DNA of 64,000 bases from Amycolatopsis coloradensis. GTDB lineage: Bacteria > Actinomycetota > Actinomycetes > Mycobacteriales > Pseudonocardiaceae. The position numbers were made by a program, and so were the translations under genes. Location of the stretch: the NCBI RefSeq assembly GCF_037997115.1, contig NZ_CP150484.1:3553252-3617251 (forward strand). The letters are read 5' to 3'. The stretch's first letter is position 1, and each line of letters starts with the position of its first letter. The notes under the pieces are model-generated. The model saw only the letters and a program-made list of their open reading frames with translations. It did not search any database and was not told the DNA's origin. This document shows, piece by piece, positions 36,638-45,223 of the stretch.

Positions 36638-36695
36638 GTCTCACTTGTCGGGCGCGGGCCTGCCCCGGTTCCCGGGACGCTGCTACGTTTCTCGT

Positions 36696-37265
36696 ATGGC
36701 CGGGCCGCGCAACCACGACGACGAGCGGGTGACCGAGCTCGCTCTCGCCGCCGCCCGCGGCGACCGGCGGGCGCTCGAGGACTGGGTGCGTGCCACCCAG
36801 GCGGACGTCTGGCGCTTCGTCGCGCACCTCGCCGACGTCGGCGCCGCGGACGATCTCACCCAGGAGACGTACCTGCGCGCGTTCGGCAGCCTGCGGCGGT
36901 TCGCCGGCCGGTCCTCTTCGCGGACCTGGCTCCTGTCGATCGCGCGCCGCGTCGTCGTCGATCGCATCCGGGCGGCTTCGGCGCGTCCGAAGCTCGCCGA
37001 CGTCGACTGGGAGGCCACCGCCGAGCGGCGCGGCGCTCGCCAGGCGGAGGGTGTCGCCGGCTTCGAGGACCTGGTGGAGCTGCGGATGCTGCTCGACGGG
37101 CTCGACCCGGAGCGGCGCGAGGTCCTCGTCCTCACCCAGGTGCTGGGGCTTTCGTACGCCGAGGCCGCCGAGATCTGCGGCTGCCCGGTCGGCACCGTGC
37201 GTTCGCGTGTCGCGCGTGCCCGCGAGGACCTGCTCGAAGCGGGCCGGGAGCGCGACTCCATCTGA
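36696..37265 (+). CDS. sigC: ECF sigma factor, SigC-like
   Basis: This 189-residue sigma-70 family protein has region 2 (about 15-85, [29 protein letters not shown] and [18 protein letters not shown]) and region 4 (about 120-180, LPxRE-like [43 protein letters not shown]). From memory it closely resembles Mycobacterium SigC, which has the same [24 protein letters not shown] stretch. ATG at 36696 gives the usual N-terminus; the open frame upstream is antisense to the anti-sigma gene. The divergent zinc-finger membrane protein is a candidate regulator. Confidence 0.88.
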   Translation: MAGPRNHDDERVTELALAAARGDRRALEDWVRATQADVWRFVAHLADVGAADDLTQETYLRAFGSLRRFAGRSSSRTWLLSIARRVVVDRIRAASARPKLADVDWEATAERRGARQAEGVAGFEDLVELRMLLDGLDPERREVLVLTQVLGLSYAEAAEICGCPVGTVRSRVARAREDLLEAGRERDSI

Positions 37266-37346
37266 CGCCCGCCTGTGGCGCGTCACACATTTGAGCCCTT
37301 CCGCTGTCACCTCGTCACACAGATGGGGCGACACGACTACTCCGCG

Positions 37347-37376
37347 TTGACTAGGCCGAATGCCGATGCCTAGCGT
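37347..37376 (+). promoter_or_regulatory. Sigma-70-type promoter of the molybdenum hydroxylase genes
   Basis: TTGACT (37347-37352), an 18-base spacer and TAGCGT (37371-37376) form a housekeeping-type promoter about 70 bases before the hydroxylase ATG. Confidence 0.5.
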
Positions 37377-37445
37377 GTCGCCATCCAACCCCAGGCCGCG
37401 CGAGGGTCCCCGCCTTCTCCGCGCGCTCTCGAAGGGATCTTCCCG

Positions 37446-39692
37446 ATGGCCAGTCCCACCACTGGAACCCAAGGCGAGGCTCCGGACTCCGGCGGCCTCG
37501 GCCGTCGCCGGTTCCTGACCTTCCTCGTCGCCGCGCCCACGCTCACGATCGCCACGAAGATCGGTATCGACTCCGTCGCGCCCGAAGAGGCCGAAGCCGT
37601 CATCCCGACCCCGCCCGGGCCGGCCGAGATCCTCGACCTCGGCGACGTGCTGATCCTGTCGAACGCCCCCACCGCCGGTCTTCTCGTGCTCGAAGTCCGC
37701 GAAGACGGCCGCGTGCGGCTGGAACTGCCGCGGACCGAGGTCGGGCAGGGCATCACCACGGCGAACGCGATGCTGGTCGCCGAAGAGATGGACCTGCCGC
37801 TCGACCGCGTCGACGTCGTCCTCTCCGACGCCCGCTCCGAGCTGCTGTTCAACCAGCTGACCGGCGGTTCCAACACGATGCGCTCGCTCTACACCCCGGT
37901 GCGGACCGCGGCCGCCGCCGCGCGCGCCCGGCTGGTCGCGGCCGCCGCCCGGCAGTGGGGCGCCGAGGCCGACCGGCTGTTCACAAGGGACGGCGCGGTG
38001 ATCGCACCCGACGGCCGCCGGGCGGGCTACGGCGCGCTGGCCAAGCCCGCCGCACGCGCCGACCTCGGCAAGCTCTCCGCGACCCCGAAGGCGGAGTCCG
38101 CGCACAAGCTGGTCGGTACGCCGCAATCGCGCAAGGACGCCCGCGCGATGGTCACCGGACAGCTGCAGTACACCCTCGACCTGGACATCCCCGGCGCGAA
38201 GCCGGTCATGGTCCGCCGCCCGCCGACGATCAACGGCACGGTCAAGCAGGTCAACAACGAGGCCGCCGTCCGCGCGATGCCCGGCATCATCGACATCGCC
38301 GTGATCAAGACCGGGGTCGCGGTGATGGCCGAGACCTTCGGCCAGGCGCTCGACGGCAAGAACGCCCTCGACGTCACCTGGAACGGCGGCACCGTCGACG
38401 GCGAGAACAACGCGACGATCAAGAAGAAGCTGCAGGCCGCGGCGCTCCCGTTCGTCGTGCCGCCGCTGCTGACCCAGTACGTCGACGGCGAGTTCGACTT
38501 CGCCTTCGCCAGCCACGCCCCGCTGGAGACCAACTCGGCGGTCGCCGACGTCCGCGAGGACGGCGCGACCATCTGGTCCGGGATGAAGGTGCCGATCCTC
38601 GCGAAGCAGAACATCGCGCAGGAACTCGGGCTGCCGGAGAACAAGGTGACCGTGCACGTCCAGCAGGCGGGCGGTTCCTTCGGACGGCGGCTGTTCTCCG
38701 ACGGCGCCATCGAGGCCGCGCGTGCGTCCAAGGCGTTCAAGCGGCCGGTGCGGCTGATGTGGAGCCGCATCGACGACATGCGCCACGGCCGCGCGCGGGC
38801 CGCGAGCCACCACAAGATCCGCGCCACCTTCGCACTCGGCCAGGTGCTCACCTTCGAGCACCGGGTCGCCAGCGTGGAAACCGACTGGAGCCACGGGCTC
38901 GGCGAGGTCCTCACGGCGTTCGCCTCCGAACTGCCCGTCGGCGGCAACCTGAGCTTCGCGCAGACGGTGTTCCTGCTGACGGTGAAGTCGCCGTACAACT
39001 TCGGCGTCACGACGCAGCTGCTCAACGAGGTCCCGGTGGACTTCCACACCGGTGCCTGGCGGTCGGTGTACTCGTCGAGCACGCGCGGTGCGGAAGAGAT
39101 CATGGTCGACGAGATCGCCGCGAAGCTCGGCAAGGACCCGGTCGAGTTCCGGCGTGAGTTCATCAAGGACGACCGGCAGCGCGCGGTGCTGGACAAGGTC
39201 GCCGAACTCGGCGAGTGGGGCAAGAAGATGCCCAAGGGCTTCGCGCAGGGTGTCGCCGTGCACGGCGAGTACAAGTCGTACACCGCCTGCCTCGTTGAAA
39301 TGGACGCCCGTGACCCTAAGAAACCGCGCGTCACCAAGGCGACCATCGCGGTCGACGTCGGCAAGCCGATCAACCCGCGTGGGATCGAGGCGCAGATGCT
39401 CGGCGGCCTGACCGATGGGATCGCCACGACGCTGACCGCGGGTCTGCACATCGACAAGGGTCTGCCGCTGGAGGGCAGCTACTCGCAGTTCCACTACGCG
39501 CGGCAGAAGAACTCGCCGACGGACGTCAAGATCCACGTGATGCCGGAGACGGGCGAGATCGGCGGCGCCGGGGAGCTCGGCGTGCCCGCGCCGGTCGGCG
39601 CGATCGGGAACGCCTACGCGCGGGCCACCGGGATCAAACCGCGCAGCTTCCCGATCAACTTCCCGATCGACTTCGAACCCTTCCCCCGCTGA
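37446..39692 (+). CDS. Tat-exported molybdopterin-binding subunit of a xanthine dehydrogenase-family hydroxylase (IorB-like)
   Basis: This 748-residue large subunit is related to isoquinoline 1-oxidoreductase/aldehyde dehydrogenase IorB. A twin-arginine signal lies at 18-45 (GRRRFLTFLVAAPTLTIAT). Molybdopterin motifs include QAGGSFGRRLFSDGA and, near the C-terminus, GGAGELGVPAPVGAIGNAYARATG with the catalytic-type Glu. It should hydroxylate an N-heterocycle or oxidise an aldehyde outside the cytoplasm. The 2Fe-2S subunit gene follows after 27 bases, and no FAD subunit is present, as in IorAB-type enzymes. The substrate is unknown. Confidence 0.9.
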   Translation: MASPTTGTQGEAPDSGGLGRRRFLTFLVAAPTLTIATKIGIDSVAPEEAEAVIPTPPGPAEILDLGDVLILSNAPTAGLLVLEVREDGRVRLELPRTEVGQGITTANAMLVAEEMDLPLDRVDVVLSDARSELLFNQLTGGSNTMRSLYTPVRTAAAAARARLVAAAARQWGAEADRLFTRDGAVIAPDGRRAGYGALAKPAARADLGKLSATPKAESAHKLVGTPQSRKDARAMVTGQLQYTLDLDIPGAKPVMVRRPPTINGTVKQVNNEAAVRAMPGIIDIAVIKTGVAVMAETFGQALDGKNALDVTWNGGTVDGENNATIKKKLQAAALPFVVPPLLTQYVDGEFDFAFASHAPLETNSAVADVREDGATIWSGMKVPILAKQNIAQELGLPENKVTVHVQQAGGSFGRRLFSDGAIEAARASKAFKRPVRLMWSRIDDMRHGRARAASHHKIRATFALGQVLTFEHRVASVETDWSHGLGEVLTAFASELPVGGNLSFAQTVFLLTVKSPYNFGVTTQLLNEVPVDFHTGAWRSVYSSSTRGAEEIMVDEIAAKLGKDPVEFRREFIKDDRQRAVLDKVAELGEWGKKMPKGFAQGVAVHGEYKSYTACLVEMDARDPKKPRVTKATIAVDVGKPINPRGIEAQMLGGLTDGIATTLTAGLHIDKGLPLEGSYSQFHYARQKNSPTDVKIHVMPETGEIGGAGELGVPAPVGAIGNAYARATGIKPRSFPINFPIDFEPFPR

Positions 39693-39719
39693 CTTTCCTT
39701 CCCCGCCAAGGAGTTTTCG

Positions 39720-40175
39720 ATGCCCAATTACACCTTCACGGTGAACGGGAAGACCGTCACCGTCGACGCTCCCGCGGATCTGCCCATGCTGTGGGCGCTG
39801 CGGGACAAGCTCGGCGTCCGCGGCCCGAAGTACGGCTGCGGGATCAACGTCTGCAAGGCCTGCACCAGCCACCTCGACGGCGAGGCGTTCAACCCGTGCG
39901 TGACGCCGGTGTCCGACTGCGCGGGCAAGGAGGTCACCACGATCGAAGGTCTCGCCGACGGTGACGACCTGCACCCGGTGCAGGAGGCCTGGCTGGAGCA
40001 GGACGTCGCGCAGTGCGGCTACTGCCAGCCGGGGCAGATCATGGCGGCGGTGGCGCTGCTGAAGAAGACGAAGAACCCGACCGACGCCGAGATCGACGCG
40101 ATCCAGAACGTCTGCCGGTGCGGCACCTACTTCCGGATCCGCGAAGCCATCAAGAGCGCGGCCGCGAAGCTGTGA
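39720..40175 (+). CDS. 2Fe-2S subunit of the molybdenum hydroxylase (IorA-like)
   Basis: This 151-residue protein has an N-terminal plant-type ferredoxin domain (C in KYGCGINVCKAC, then NPC) and a C-terminal 2Fe-2S-binding helical domain (QCGYCQPGQIMAA and NVCRCGTYFRIREAI). The usual CGAC of the first cluster reads CKAC. It has no signal peptide, so it probably travels with the Tat-exported large subunit. It passes electrons from the molybdenum site to an unidentified acceptor. ATG at 39720 follows AAGGAG. A strong hairpin follows the gene. Confidence 0.93.
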   Translation: MPNYTFTVNGKTVTVDAPADLPMLWALRDKLGVRGPKYGCGINVCKACTSHLDGEAFNPCVTPVSDCAGKEVTTIEGLADGDDLHPVQEAWLEQDVAQCGYCQPGQIMAAVALLKKTKNPTDAEIDAIQNVCRCGTYFRIREAIKSAAAKL

Positions 40176-40184
40176 AATCCCGCT

Positions 40185-40217
40185 GATGCGGCGAAAAACT
40201 TGGTTTTTCGCCGCATC
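40185..40217 (+). terminator. Terminator hairpin after the hydroxylase operon
   Basis: GATGCGGCGAAAAAC (40185-40199) and GTTTTTCGCCGCATC (40203-40217) form a perfect 15-bp stem with a TTG loop, 9 bases after the stop. The A-tract/T-tract inside the stem makes it terminator-like in both directions. Confidence 0.75.
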
Positions 40218-40315
40218 GGCGGTGCTTCTCGGCTTCGACAGGCCACCTCCGGGCAAGTCGTGTTAGATGACGTGCCCAGGGACTCGACGAGGAGTTCCTG
40301 CCCCGGAGGACGTCC

Positions 40316-41557
40316 ATGCACTACCGAACGGTGCTCCGCGAAGGTTCGGCCGCCGTCGTCGCCGAACTGGCCGTGGAGGTCGAAAAGCAACTGCCGGCGC
40401 TCATCGACAGCACTGTCGGGCAGATCCGTGCCGAGATGCCGGTGTACCGCGACGCGCAGTTCGTCAGCCACGCCGAACTGCGGACGTCGGTGCGGAACAA
40501 CCTCGAGTTCGTCATGCGGACCCTCCGCGGCACGGAGGAACCCGACCTCGCCCAGGCGAGGGCGACCGGGCGCGCCCGCGCGCTGCAGGGCGCGCCGCTG
40601 CCGGAACTCCTGCGGGCCTACCGGATCGGGCTCACCGAGGTGTGGAACCGGTTCGTCGACCTGACCGCTTCGAGCGAGCACCAGGACCTCCGCGGCCTCG
40701 TCGCCGCGACGTCGGCGATCTGGGCGCTGATCGACGACTACGCCGAGGCGCTGACGACGACGTACCGCGACACCACCGCCGAAGTCATGCTGGCGCACCA
40801 AAGCAGGCGCTCCGCGTTGGTCGAAGCGCTGTTCGCCGGCGGCGCGGCCACCGAGGGCACGCTGTGGGACATCGCGCGCGTGCTGGAACTCTCGCTCGAC
40901 GGGACGTATGTGGTCGTCGCCGCCGAGACCCCGCGCGTCGGGCACGAACCGTTGCCCCAGATCGAAAACCGGCTCCGCGAACGGCATCACGCGTCCGCCT
41001 GGCGGCTCACTCCGGACCTGCAGGTGGGCGTGGTCTCGATGCGGGATCCGGTGGCGTCTCAGGTGATCATCGAGCTGCTGGGGGAGAACCAGACCGGCCG
41101 GATCGGGGTCAGCCCGGTGTTCACCGGCCTCGGGAACACCTCCCGCGCGCTGCATCTCGCGCGTGTCGCGCTCTCCAGCCTGATGCCGGGGTCGACGGGA
41201 ATGGTGCAGTTCAACGAATCCCCGCTGGCCGGTCTCGTCGCCAGCGCGCCCGAGGCGTCGGTCCAGCTCGCGCACCACGTGCTGCGACCGGTCCTGGACC
41301 TGCCCGGCGACGACCGGAACGTGCTCCTGCTGACGTTGCGGGCGTGGTTCGAATGCCAGGGCTCCACGAAACTGACGTCCGAGCGGATGTTCTGTCATCC
41401 CAACACGATCCGGCACCGGCTGAAGCGGATTTCCGAGGAACTGGGGCGTTCGCTGACCGACCCGGCCGACATCGCCGAACTCGGTGCCGCCCTGCGCGCG
41501 CTCCACATGTTCCCGGACACCTCGCATTTGCCCTCGCCGAGGGATCCGCTGCGCTAG
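40316..41557 (+). CDS. PucR/CdaR-type transcriptional regulator
   Basis: This 413-residue protein has an N-terminal RsbRD-like helical region (about 1-165: VYRDAQFVSHAELRTSVRNNLEFVMRTL...LPELLRAYRIG). A GGDEF-like middle part follows, then a C-terminal PucR helix-turn-helix (about 340-405) with LLLTLRAWFECQGSTKLTSERMFCHPNTIRHRLKRISEELGRSL. The NTIRHRLxxI motif is characteristic. Such proteins activate purine, sugar-acid or secondary pathways. It sits between the molybdenum hydroxylase genes and an aldo/keto reductase, so control of either is possible but unproven. Confidence 0.9.
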   Translation: MHYRTVLREGSAAVVAELAVEVEKQLPALIDSTVGQIRAEMPVYRDAQFVSHAELRTSVRNNLEFVMRTLRGTEEPDLAQARATGRARALQGAPLPELLRAYRIGLTEVWNRFVDLTASSEHQDLRGLVAATSAIWALIDDYAEALTTTYRDTTAEVMLAHQSRRSALVEALFAGGAATEGTLWDIARVLELSLDGTYVVVAAETPRVGHEPLPQIENRLRERHHASAWRLTPDLQVGVVSMRDPVASQVIIELLGENQTGRIGVSPVFTGLGNTSRALHLARVALSSLMPGSTGMVQFNESPLAGLVASAPEASVQLAHHVLRPVLDLPGDDRNVLLLTLRAWFECQGSTKLTSERMFCHPNTIRHRLKRISEELGRSLTDPADIAELGAALRALHMFPDTSHLPSPRDPLR

Positions 41558-41566
41558 GTTCGCGGC

Positions 41567-42382
41567 ATGGAAAAGTTCGCCATCGGCGGAGACCTGCCCG
41601 TACACCGTCTCGGTTTCGGCGCCATGCACCTGCCGACCGAAGCAGGGCCCGGACGCGACAACGCGATCGCCGTCGCGCGGCGCGCGGTCGAACTCGGCAT
41701 CACGCTGATCGACACCGCGCATCTCTACGGCGGGGGCGCGAACGAGGAACTGCTCGCCGAAGCGCTCCATCCGTACCCCGGCGATCTGGTGATCACCACC
41801 AAGGTCGGCGTCGTGCGGACCGGCGACGACTGGAAGTACGACGCACGGCCGGAATCGCTGCGGGTGCAGGTCGACGAAGGGCTGCGGCGGCTGCGCGTCG
41901 AGCGGATCGAGCTGCTGCAGTTGCACCGCCTCGACCCGGAGACGCCCCTTTCCGACCAGCTCGGCGCGCTGCGGGACCTTCGCGACGAAGGCAAGATCGG
42001 CCGGATCGGGCTGTCCGAGGTCACCGTGGACGAACTCGCGCGGGCGCGGGAGATCGTGGACATCGCGAGCGTGCAGAACCGCTACAGCCTGCTCGACCGT
42101 GAGCACGAAGCGGTGCTGGACGCCTGCGAGGCGGCCGGGACCGCTTTCCTGCCTTGGCGTCCGGTGCTCGGCGCCGCGTCTTCCGCCACCGCCGCGCTCA
42201 CGGCCGTCGCTGCGGAACTCGGGGTGACCACGGCGCAGGTCGGCCTCGCGTGGCTGCTCACGCGGTCGCCGGTGATCCTGCCGATCCCGGGGACGGCGAG
42301 CCTCGCGCACCTGGAGGAGAACTTCGCCGCCGCCGACGTCAAGCTGACCGCTGAGCAGCTGGAGCTGCTCACGAAGGCTTGA
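41567..42382 (+). CDS. Aldo/keto reductase
   Basis: This 271-residue (beta/alpha)8 NADPH-dependent oxidoreductase has the catalytic tetrad: D and Y in LIDTAHLYGGG, K in LVITTKVG and H in LLQLHRLD. The cofactor-binding PIPGTASLAHLEENF lies near the C-terminus. It resembles compact actinobacterial AKRs. The start is 9 bases after the PucR-type stop, so the two are probably co-transcribed. The substrate is unknown. The 3' end overlaps the convergent methyltransferase gene by 14 bases. Confidence 0.92.
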   Translation: MEKFAIGGDLPVHRLGFGAMHLPTEAGPGRDNAIAVARRAVELGITLIDTAHLYGGGANEELLAEALHPYPGDLVITTKVGVVRTGDDWKYDARPESLRVQVDEGLRRLRVERIELLQLHRLDPETPLSDQLGALRDLRDEGKIGRIGLSEVTVDELARAREIVDIASVQNRYSLLDREHEAVLDACEAAGTAFLPWRPVLGAASSATAALTAVAAELGVTTAQVGLAWLLTRSPVILPIPGTASLAHLEENFAAADVKLTAEQLELLTKA

Positions 42383-43115
42383 CGGCCTCCACGAGCACCC
42401 GCCGCGAGTGCGCGACGAACTTCCCATCGGCCTCGATCATCCGATGGAGTTCCGCGAGCCTGTCGCGGTACTTCTCCACTTCGAACCCCGGCACGATCCA
42501 GATCACCTTCCGGAGGAAGTGGACCACCGCGGCGAGGTCGAAGAACTCCATCCGCAGTTTCGCCGGTTCGAGGCGCTCGACCCGCAGTCCGACGGCCTCC
42601 GCCTCGACGCGCAGCACGTCGGGCGTCCAGCCGCCGTAGTCCTGCGGGCCGAGGAAGAACTCCTTCAGCTCCCGCACGGTGCCTGCGCCGATCTGTTGCG
42701 ACAGAAAGGTTCCGCCCGGACGCAGCACGCGGACGATCTCCCGCCACGGATTCGCGATCGGATGGCGGCTGCTCACCAGATCGAAGGACTCGTCGGGGAA
42801 CGGCAAAGGCGCGTCGTGCTCGGCCTCGACCACCTCGCCGCCCAGCGGCGCGAGGGTCTTCCTGGCGACCTCGACGTTCGGCGGCCAGCCTTCGGTGGCG
42901 GCAAGGACCGGCGGCGGTTTCGGGATGCCCGCGAGCACCTCGCCGCCGCCGGTCTGCAGGTCCAGCCCGGCGGCGGCGGCCGCCATCCGCTCGCCGAGCA
43001 GCCGCGAGTAGCCCCACGGCGGCCGTTCCTCGGTGGCCCGGCCCTCGAACCACGAGAAGTCCCAGCCTTCGACCGGGACGGCCTCTCCCTCGGCGAGCAG
43101 CTCTTCGAACGTCAT
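42369..43115 (-). CDS. Class I SAM-dependent methyltransferase
   Basis: This 248-residue Rossmann-fold methyltransferase has motif I-like LDLQTGGGEVLAGIP, then VVEAEHDAPLPFPDESFDLVSSRHPI (acidic loop and post-I) and REIVRVLRPGGTFLSQQIG. It resembles actinobacterial small-molecule methyltransferases with the WGYSRLLGERMA N-terminal segment. The substrate cannot be read. It is convergent with the aldo/keto reductase gene and 44 bases downstream of the second reductase. Confidence 0.88.
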   Translation of the reverse strand: MTFEELLAEGEAVPVEGWDFSWFEGRATEERPPWGYSRLLGERMAAAAAGLDLQTGGGEVLAGIPKPPPVLAATEGWPPNVEVARKTLAPLGGEVVEAEHDAPLPFPDESFDLVSSRHPIANPWREIVRVLRPGGTFLSQQIGAGTVRELKEFFLGPQDYGGWTPDVLRVEAEAVGLRVERLEPAKLRMEFFDLAAVVHFLRKVIWIVPGFEVEKYRDRLAELHRMIEADGKFVAHSRRVLVEAVKPS

Positions 43116-43159
43116 GCCCGCAGTCTCGGCTCTCCGGGCCGGTGGGGCAACGCGATTAG

Positions 43160-44194
43160 CTAGCCGGCGTCGGTCGAGCGCTTCCAGAGGTTGATGTCGG
43201 CCTCGGTGGCGTAGCGGTCGATCTCGGCCAGCTCCTCGTGGGTGAAGTGCAGGTTCTTCAGCGCGCCGACGTTGTCCTCCAGTTGGGCCACGCTGCTCGC
43301 GCCGATCAGCACCGACGTCATCCGCGGGTCACGCAGGCCCCACGCGAGCGCGAGCTGCGCCAGCGTCTGCCCGCGGCGCTGGGCGATCTCGTTCAGCGCC
43401 CGGATCTTGCCGAGGGTGCTCTCGGTGATCGTGTCCGGGTTGAGGGACTTCCCTTGCGCCGCACGGGAATTCTCGGGGACGCCGTCGAGGTAGCGGCTGG
43501 TCAGCAGTCCCTGCGCCAGCGGCGAGAAGGCGATGCAGCCCGCGCCTTCCGCTTCGAGCGTGTCGAGCAGCTTGTCGCCTTCGAGCCAGCGGTTGAACAT
43601 CGAGTACGACGGCTGGTGGATGAGCAGCGGGGTGCCCAGCTCGCGCAGAAGTCGCGCGGCCTCGGCGGTCTTCTCCGACGAGTACGACGAGATGCCGACG
43701 TACAGCGCGCGTCCGGAGCGGACGGCGGTGTCGAGCGCGCCGACCGTCTCCTCGAGCGGCGTCTCGGGGTCGAAACGGTGCGAGTAGAAGATGTCGACGT
43801 AGTCCAGGCCCATCCTGCCGAGCGACTGGTCCAAAGAGGACAGCAGGTACTTGCGCGAGCCCCATTCGCCGTACGGGCCGGGCCACATGTCGTAGCCCGC
43901 CTTGGTCGAGACGACCAGTTCGTCACGGTAGGGCTTGAAGTCCGAAGCCAGCAGCCTGCCGAAGTTCTGCTCGGCCGAACCGTAGGGCGGGCCGTAGTTG
44001 TTGGCGAGGTCGAAATGGGTGATGCCCAGGTCGAACGCGCGCCGCGCGATGTCCCGCTGGGTGCCCAGTGGCTTGTCGTCGCCGAAGTTGTGCCACAGGC
44101 CCAGCGAGATCGCAGGCAGCTTCAGGCCGCTGCGCCCGGTGCGGCGGTAAGGGATGCTCTCGTATCGGCCCTCGGCCGCGACATAGGTGCTCAC
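43160..44194 (-). CDS. Aldo/keto reductase, YghZ/MgrA-like
   Basis: This 344-residue protein closely matches L-glyceraldehyde-3-phosphate reductase (YghZ/MgrA) and the Kv-beta-like AKR14 group in its motifs: YRRTGRSGLKLPAISLGLWHNFGD, FDLANNYGPPYGSAE (Asp, Tyr), VVSTKAGYDMWPGPYGEWGSRKYL (Lys) and VDIFYSHRFDPETPLEE (His). It may detoxify methylglyoxal or act on other carbonyls with NADPH. It lies in a leftward group with the methyltransferase downstream and the WYL regulator upstream. Confidence 0.93.
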   Translation of the reverse strand: MSTYVAAEGRYESIPYRRTGRSGLKLPAISLGLWHNFGDDKPLGTQRDIARRAFDLGITHFDLANNYGPPYGSAEQNFGRLLASDFKPYRDELVVSTKAGYDMWPGPYGEWGSRKYLLSSLDQSLGRMGLDYVDIFYSHRFDPETPLEETVGALDTAVRSGRALYVGISSYSSEKTAEAARLLRELGTPLLIHQPSYSMFNRWLEGDKLLDTLEAEGAGCIAFSPLAQGLLTSRYLDGVPENSRAAQGKSLNPDTITESTLGKIRALNEIAQRRGQTLAQLALAWGLRDPRMTSVLIGASSVAQLEDNVGALKNLHFTHEELAEIDRYATEADINLWKRSTDAG

Positions 44195-44204
44195 CGGGCC
44201 GATG

Positions 44205-45161
44205 CTAGTCGCCGGAAGCGCGGGAGAAGAGGGTGGCGACGGCGCCGAGGTGATCTTTGAACGCCGAAGGGCTCTCGACCTCGAAGGGCGCGCCGATGGC
44301 GGCGAGGATCAGGACGGGCCAGTCGAAGGTGTCGACGTTCATCGTCAGACGGCAGGACATCTCGTCGATCGCTTCGAGCGCGCCGCCGAGGTACCGCACC
44401 GCCGATTCGACCCGGTCCTTCGGCGCGTCGACCCGGACCACCAGTTCGTACGTGGTCGGCCTGGCCTTGATCTGGGCTTCGACGAACTTGACCGCGTCGC
44501 CGCCGGGGATCTCGCGCGGCCGGTAGCGCGCGCCGGTCGTGCGCGGATCGCTGAGCCGGTCGACACGGAACGTGCGCCAATCCACCCGGTCGAGGTCCCA
44601 CGCCACCAGATACCAGCGCCGTCCGAGCGAGACGAGCCGGTGCGGTTCGACCAGCCGCGCGGACTCCTCGCCGCCGCGTGCCGCGTAATCGAACTTCAGC
44701 CGCTCGTCGTCCCGGCACGCCTGCGCGATCACCGTCAGGCTGGCCGCGTTGACCCGGGGGCCGGTGACGGCCGCCGGCGTCGTGTACGCCTGGAGCGCGT
44801 CGACACGTCTGCGCAGCCGGGGCGGCATCACCTGGACGACCTTCGCCAGCGCCCGGACCGAGGTCTCCTCGATGCCCTCCACCGAACCGCTCGCCGCCGT
44901 CCGCAGGCCGACCGCGATCGCCACGGCCTCCTCGTCGTCCAGCAGCAACGGCGGCATGACCGTGCCCGATCGCAACTGATAGCCGCCCGCGACGCCGCGG
45001 CTCGCGTTGACCGGATAACCCAGCTCGCGCAGCCGCTCGACGTCGCGCCGCAGCGTCCGCTCGCTCACCTCGAGTTTGTCGCTCAGTTCGGTCCCCGACC
45101 AGAAGCGGTGTGTCTGCAGCAGCGACAGCAGTCGCAGCATCCGCGCACTCGTATTCGCCAT
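44205..45161 (-). CDS. WYL-domain transcriptional regulator (YafY type)
   Basis: This 318-residue protein has an N-terminal HTH_11 (about 5-60, RMLRLLSLLQTHRFWSGTELSDKLEVSERTLRRDVERLRELGY), a WYL domain (about 135-215, LKFDYAARGG...VEPHRLVSLGRRWYLVAWDLDRVDWRTFRVDRL) and a WCX C-terminal region. WYL domains sense nucleic-acid or other ligands. The gene is divergent from the DHA2 efflux pump across 62 bases containing a palindrome, so it is the likely regulator of the pump and perhaps of the downstream reductase. Confidence 0.92.
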   Translation of the reverse strand: MANTSARMLRLLSLLQTHRFWSGTELSDKLEVSERTLRRDVERLRELGYPVNASRGVAGGYQLRSGTVMPPLLLDDEEAVAIAVGLRTAASGSVEGIEETSVRALAKVVQVMPPRLRRRVDALQAYTTPAAVTGPRVNAASLTVIAQACRDDERLKFDYAARGGEESARLVEPHRLVSLGRRWYLVAWDLDRVDWRTFRVDRLSDPRTTGARYRPREIPGGDAVKFVEAQIKARPTTYELVVRVDAPKDRVESAVRYLGGALEAIDEMSCRLTMNVDTFDWPVLILAAIGAPFEVESPSAFKDHLGAVATLFSRASGD

Positions 45162-45180
45162 GAATCCAGGTTCGCTCCGA

Positions 45181-45203
45181 TTCCGGTCAGAAAGTGGCCG
45201 GAA
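45181..45203. promoter_or_regulatory. Palindrome between WYL regulator and efflux pump
   Basis: TTCCGGTCA (45181-45189) and TGGCCGGAA (45195-45203) form an inverted repeat with a 5-base centre and one G-U-type mismatch. It lies 20 bases from each coding region and is a probable operator for the WYL regulator. Confidence 0.5.
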
Positions 45204-45223
45204 TTGACTTTAGCGTTGGTCCC

